DNA of 9,055 bases. Origin: CAYZEZ01 sp964477295 (GTDB lineage: Bacteria; Bacteroidota; Bacteroidia; Bacteroidales; SM23-62). The stretch covers positions 1 through 9,055 of the forward strand of contig CAYZEZ010000202.1 in assembly GCA_964477295.1 (NCBI GenBank), in the 5' to 3' direction. Shown piece by piece: positions 7,315-9,055 of the stretch. A program made the translations under genes and the position numbers. The notes below the pieces were generated by a model. That model had not been told where the DNA came from. It searched no databases and worked only from the letters and a program-made list of their open reading frames with translations. Every line of letters begins with the position of its first letter. The stretch's first letter is position 1.

Positions 7315-8208
7315 TTACTTGACATAGACTTTGTTTATTAATCCATCAGATGTTTTAATAATATAGATCCCGTCGGGAACACAGACCGATTCCCCACTGC
7401 CAATGACCTGGCCAAGCAAGTTGTATACCATTAGTTTGCCCTGCTCTGCAATGACCGTGTTCTCATACACTTTAAAGGTGACCCGCCTTTCTTTAACCGG
7501 CGCCACCGAAATAGTCGGCTCGGTCGCCGTTATCTTATAGTAATGTACTTTTACACGTTGATCGCCCGACATCATCCGCAATAGTATAGGACCGGTTTCC
7601 GATGCGGCCTTCATCTCATCAAACTGGTAAAAAATGGAACCGTCATATGTATGTTTGTCACCATCCTTGGAGAGGGTTTCATCCTGGATGTAGGTGGTCT
7701 CTTCCCAGGTTTCACCGCCGTCTGTCGAATAGTCGATATAAAACCAGACATGGCGCTGGTCATTGGGCTCAACATCGGGCGATACTTCCAGGTAGATCTC
7801 TTCAAGGTTCATTAAGGCCGGGCTTATGATATAGCAATACCGTGCACTATCAGTCCCCGGATATTTCGTCTTGCCGATCTCGATATAACCTACCTGGACG
7901 ATCGTGGTTTCCGGATGCTTAGACGAACAATCAGGCATGATCATGCATTTTACATAAGAAAATCCCTGTTGTGTGCCGGATTCATTATGATTGGCATCTC
8001 CGTATGCATCGAAACACTGGTTGTAAAACTCAGGGATCCCATCCGGAGGTTCCGAAAGGTCTTTCCAGACTCCCCCGATATAATATCCTGTGTCAGCCGG
8101 AATAAGCTGAGAAGGATCAAGGATGAACTCATCCTGGGCAAGAAGATTCACTCCGATCATCAGAGTTAAAAGAGTTAAGTAAATTTTAAGCGTTGTTGTT
8201 TTTCTCAT
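7315..8208 (-). CDS. T9SS-secreted protein of unknown function, candidate surface glycan-binding protein
   Basis: This 297-residue protein has a clear N-terminal signal peptide (MRKTTTLKIY, a hydrophobic core, cut probably after LLAQ, residue 25). Its C-terminal ~55 residues (about 243-297) look like a T9SS sorting domain: FKVYENTVIAEQGKLMVYNL, then LGQVI, then DGIYIIKTSDGLINKVYVK. The domain lacks the PNP motif seen in the neighbours, so it is a divergent subtype. The middle (about 26-235) is rich in predicted beta strands and aromatic residues, with WFYIDYSTDGGETWEE at 155-170 and Cys at 65, 88, 94 and 125. That suggests a beta-sandwich of carbohydrate-binding type, but I do not recognise the family and see no catalytic motif. 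Its place directly after SusD is where SusE/SusF-like or other surface glycan-binding proteins are normally encoded, so a pectin-binding role is inferred from context alone. It lies 46 bases after SusD and 43 bases before the next gene, consistent with one operon. Confidence 0.85.
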   Translation of the reverse strand: MRKTTTLKIYLTLLTLMIGVNLLAQDEFILDPSQLIPADTGYYIGGVWKDLSEPPDGIPEFYNQCFDAYGDANHNESGTQQGFSYVKCMIMPDCSSKHPETTIVQVGYIEIGKTKYPGTDSARYCYIISPALMNLEEIYLEVSPDVEPNDQRHVWFYIDYSTDGGETWEETTYIQDETLSKDGDKHTYDGSIFYQFDEMKAASETGPILLRMMSGDQRVKVHYYKITATEPTISVAPVKERRVTFKVYENTVIAEQGKLMVYNLLGQVIGSGESVCVPDGIYIIKTSDGLINKVYVK

Positions 8209-8254
8209 AAGAATTAATTTTGGTTAATACTAATTATTGTGAATTGTTTCATTT

Positions 8255-9055
8255 TTATTCAGCTAAAGGATCAAATGTCCCGCCCCACAACAAGGTCTGT
8301 TCAACAGCAGGACTGCGGTCGAGCATGTCCGGCGGTATCGCGAAAAAGTTGTACAGGGGCTGTGGGTAGTTAATGGGCATTGCTTCGTCTTTTAACCAGA
8401 GCTCTGTTGTGAAATATTTATCATAGTCATTATCAACATCGATGGTATCCCTGACAGTAAGGAACCATTCTGCAGTATACGCATAGGTTGTATCGGGAAG
8501 TGGCTTAAGGATTGTCCTGAGACCATACCGCCTTGTTCCATTGAGCTTTTCAGCAAACCAGTTCCTGCGCCTGAGGTCATAATATCTTTTATTCTCAAAA
8601 GCCAGTTCTATCCGTCTTTCCAGCATCACAGCTTCTCTCATCTCATTTTTGTTCATGCCCTGCTTTAATCCGTAAAGCCCGTTTGACCCTGCCTCGATCC
8701 CGGCCCTGTCCCTGATGGCAATAAGCTCCTCATAAGCCTCCTGTGTCTTGCCAGCTTCATTGGCGCACTCGGCCAGGTTGAGCAACACCTCAGCCATCCT
8801 GATTTCCGGCCAGTCGGTCCCCACCTGGTTACATAGTTCCTGGGGAATATCGGGATTGACAGCTTTACGGCAGTAGAAACCGGTGGTAGTTGTCCTGGGT
8901 GTTTCCACAGGTACCTGGTATAAAGTCCCCATGATATCCTGGTAGTAATAATAGTGCCACTGTATACGGTTGGCCGGGAGATCGGTGAATTCCCAGGTGC
9001 AACCGTTGTATGCAACTGTTGCATATAACCGCGGATCCCTGTCTTTCCAGAAAAG
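8255..9055 (-). CDS. SusD-family outer-membrane glycan-binding protein, C-terminal part
   Basis: The frame is open from the right edge to a TAA at 8257-8255, giving the last 266 residues; a full SusD homologue is usually 500-650 residues, so the N-terminal half and signal peptide lie outside the window. SusD proteins are surface lipoproteins that cap the SusC TonB-dependent transporter and bind oligosaccharides for import. Visible family hallmarks are FWKDRDPRL at the edge (residues 2-10 of the visible part), the TPR-like helix WPEIRMAEVLLNLAECANEA (about 85-104), IAIRDRAGIE, and the strongly typical MLERRIELAFENKRYYDLRR near the middle. The C-terminus (FFAIPPDML ... DPLAE) matches the usual SusD tail. 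The first Met within the window (8932) is internal and not a start. It is probably the second gene of a SusC-SusD pair; the next gene starts 46 bases downstream. Assignment to the family is firm; pectin as substrate is inferred from the neighbours. Confidence 0.95.
   Translation of the reverse strand, partial: LFWKDRDPRLYATVAYNGCTWEFTDLPANRIQWHYYYYQDIMGTLYQVPVETPRTTTTGFYCRKAVNPDIPQELCNQVGTDWPEIRMAEVLLNLAECANEAGKTQEAYEELIAIRDRAGIEAGSNGLYGLKQGMNKNEMREAVMLERRIELAFENKRYYDLRRRNWFAEKLNGTRRYGLRTILKPLPDTTYAYTAEWFLTVRDTIDVDNDYDKYFTTELWLKDEAMPINYPQPLYNFFAIPPDMLDRSPAVEQTLLWGGTFDPLAE

Noticed and set aside
7272..7325. ATG at 7325 as the start of the 1402-residue protein.
   Set aside because: It would put 18 polar residues before a good signal peptide and overlap the previous gene by 11 bases; the ATG at 7271 fits better.
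8209..8254. AT-rich gap between SusD and the 297-residue gene, inspected for a terminator or promoter.
   Set aside because: No convincing stem with a U run and no clear promoter element; looks like an ordinary intra-operon spacer.

Overview
The window is part of a pectin utilisation locus (PUL) from a member of the Bacteroidota. The evidence is the C-terminal half of a SusD-family glycan-binding protein followed by secreted pectin-active proteins. At least three of these end in type IX secretion (T9SS) sorting domains, and T9SS is confined to that phylum and close relatives. No 16S or other marker is present, so nothing finer can be supported. The abundance of T9SS signals and the absence of obvious lipoprotein signals on the downstream genes would fit a Marinilabiliales- or Prolixibacteraceae-like environmental lineage (inference only). 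A 10-N placeholder shows this is draft or metagenomic assembly.

All genes lie on the minus strand, so the locus reads from right to left. (1) 9055-8255: SusD homologue, cut by the window edge; its SusC partner is presumably just outside. (2) 8208-7315: a 297-residue T9SS-secreted protein I do not recognise, in the place where surface glycan-binding proteins usually sit. (3) 7271-3063: a 1402-residue protein of three tandem ~340-residue beta-helix-like modules (about 72-74% identical to each other), three bacterial Ig-like domains and a T9SS domain. (4) 3043-3004: a strong intrinsic terminator. (5) 2976-1259: a PL1-family pectate lyase whose T9SS domain is hidden behind the N gap in another frame. 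(6) 1237 to the left edge: a CE8 pectin methylesterase whose Fn3-like domain is cut by an in-frame TAA, although the same frame keeps coding sensibly past it.

Together the genes describe homogalacturonan use at the cell surface. CE8 removes methyl esters, PL1 cleaves the demethylated backbone by beta-elimination, the 1402- and 297-residue proteins probably bind or process pectin on the surface, and SusC/SusD import oligosaccharides. The terminator suggests two transcription units or built-in attenuation: SusD, 297 aa and 1402 aa, then PL1 and CE8.

The most interesting items are the triple-module protein, the unrecognised 297-residue protein and the two disrupted enzyme genes. The PL1 break is clearly an assembly artefact. 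The CE8 stop may be real or an error. There is no gene-free stretch longer than about 90 bases.
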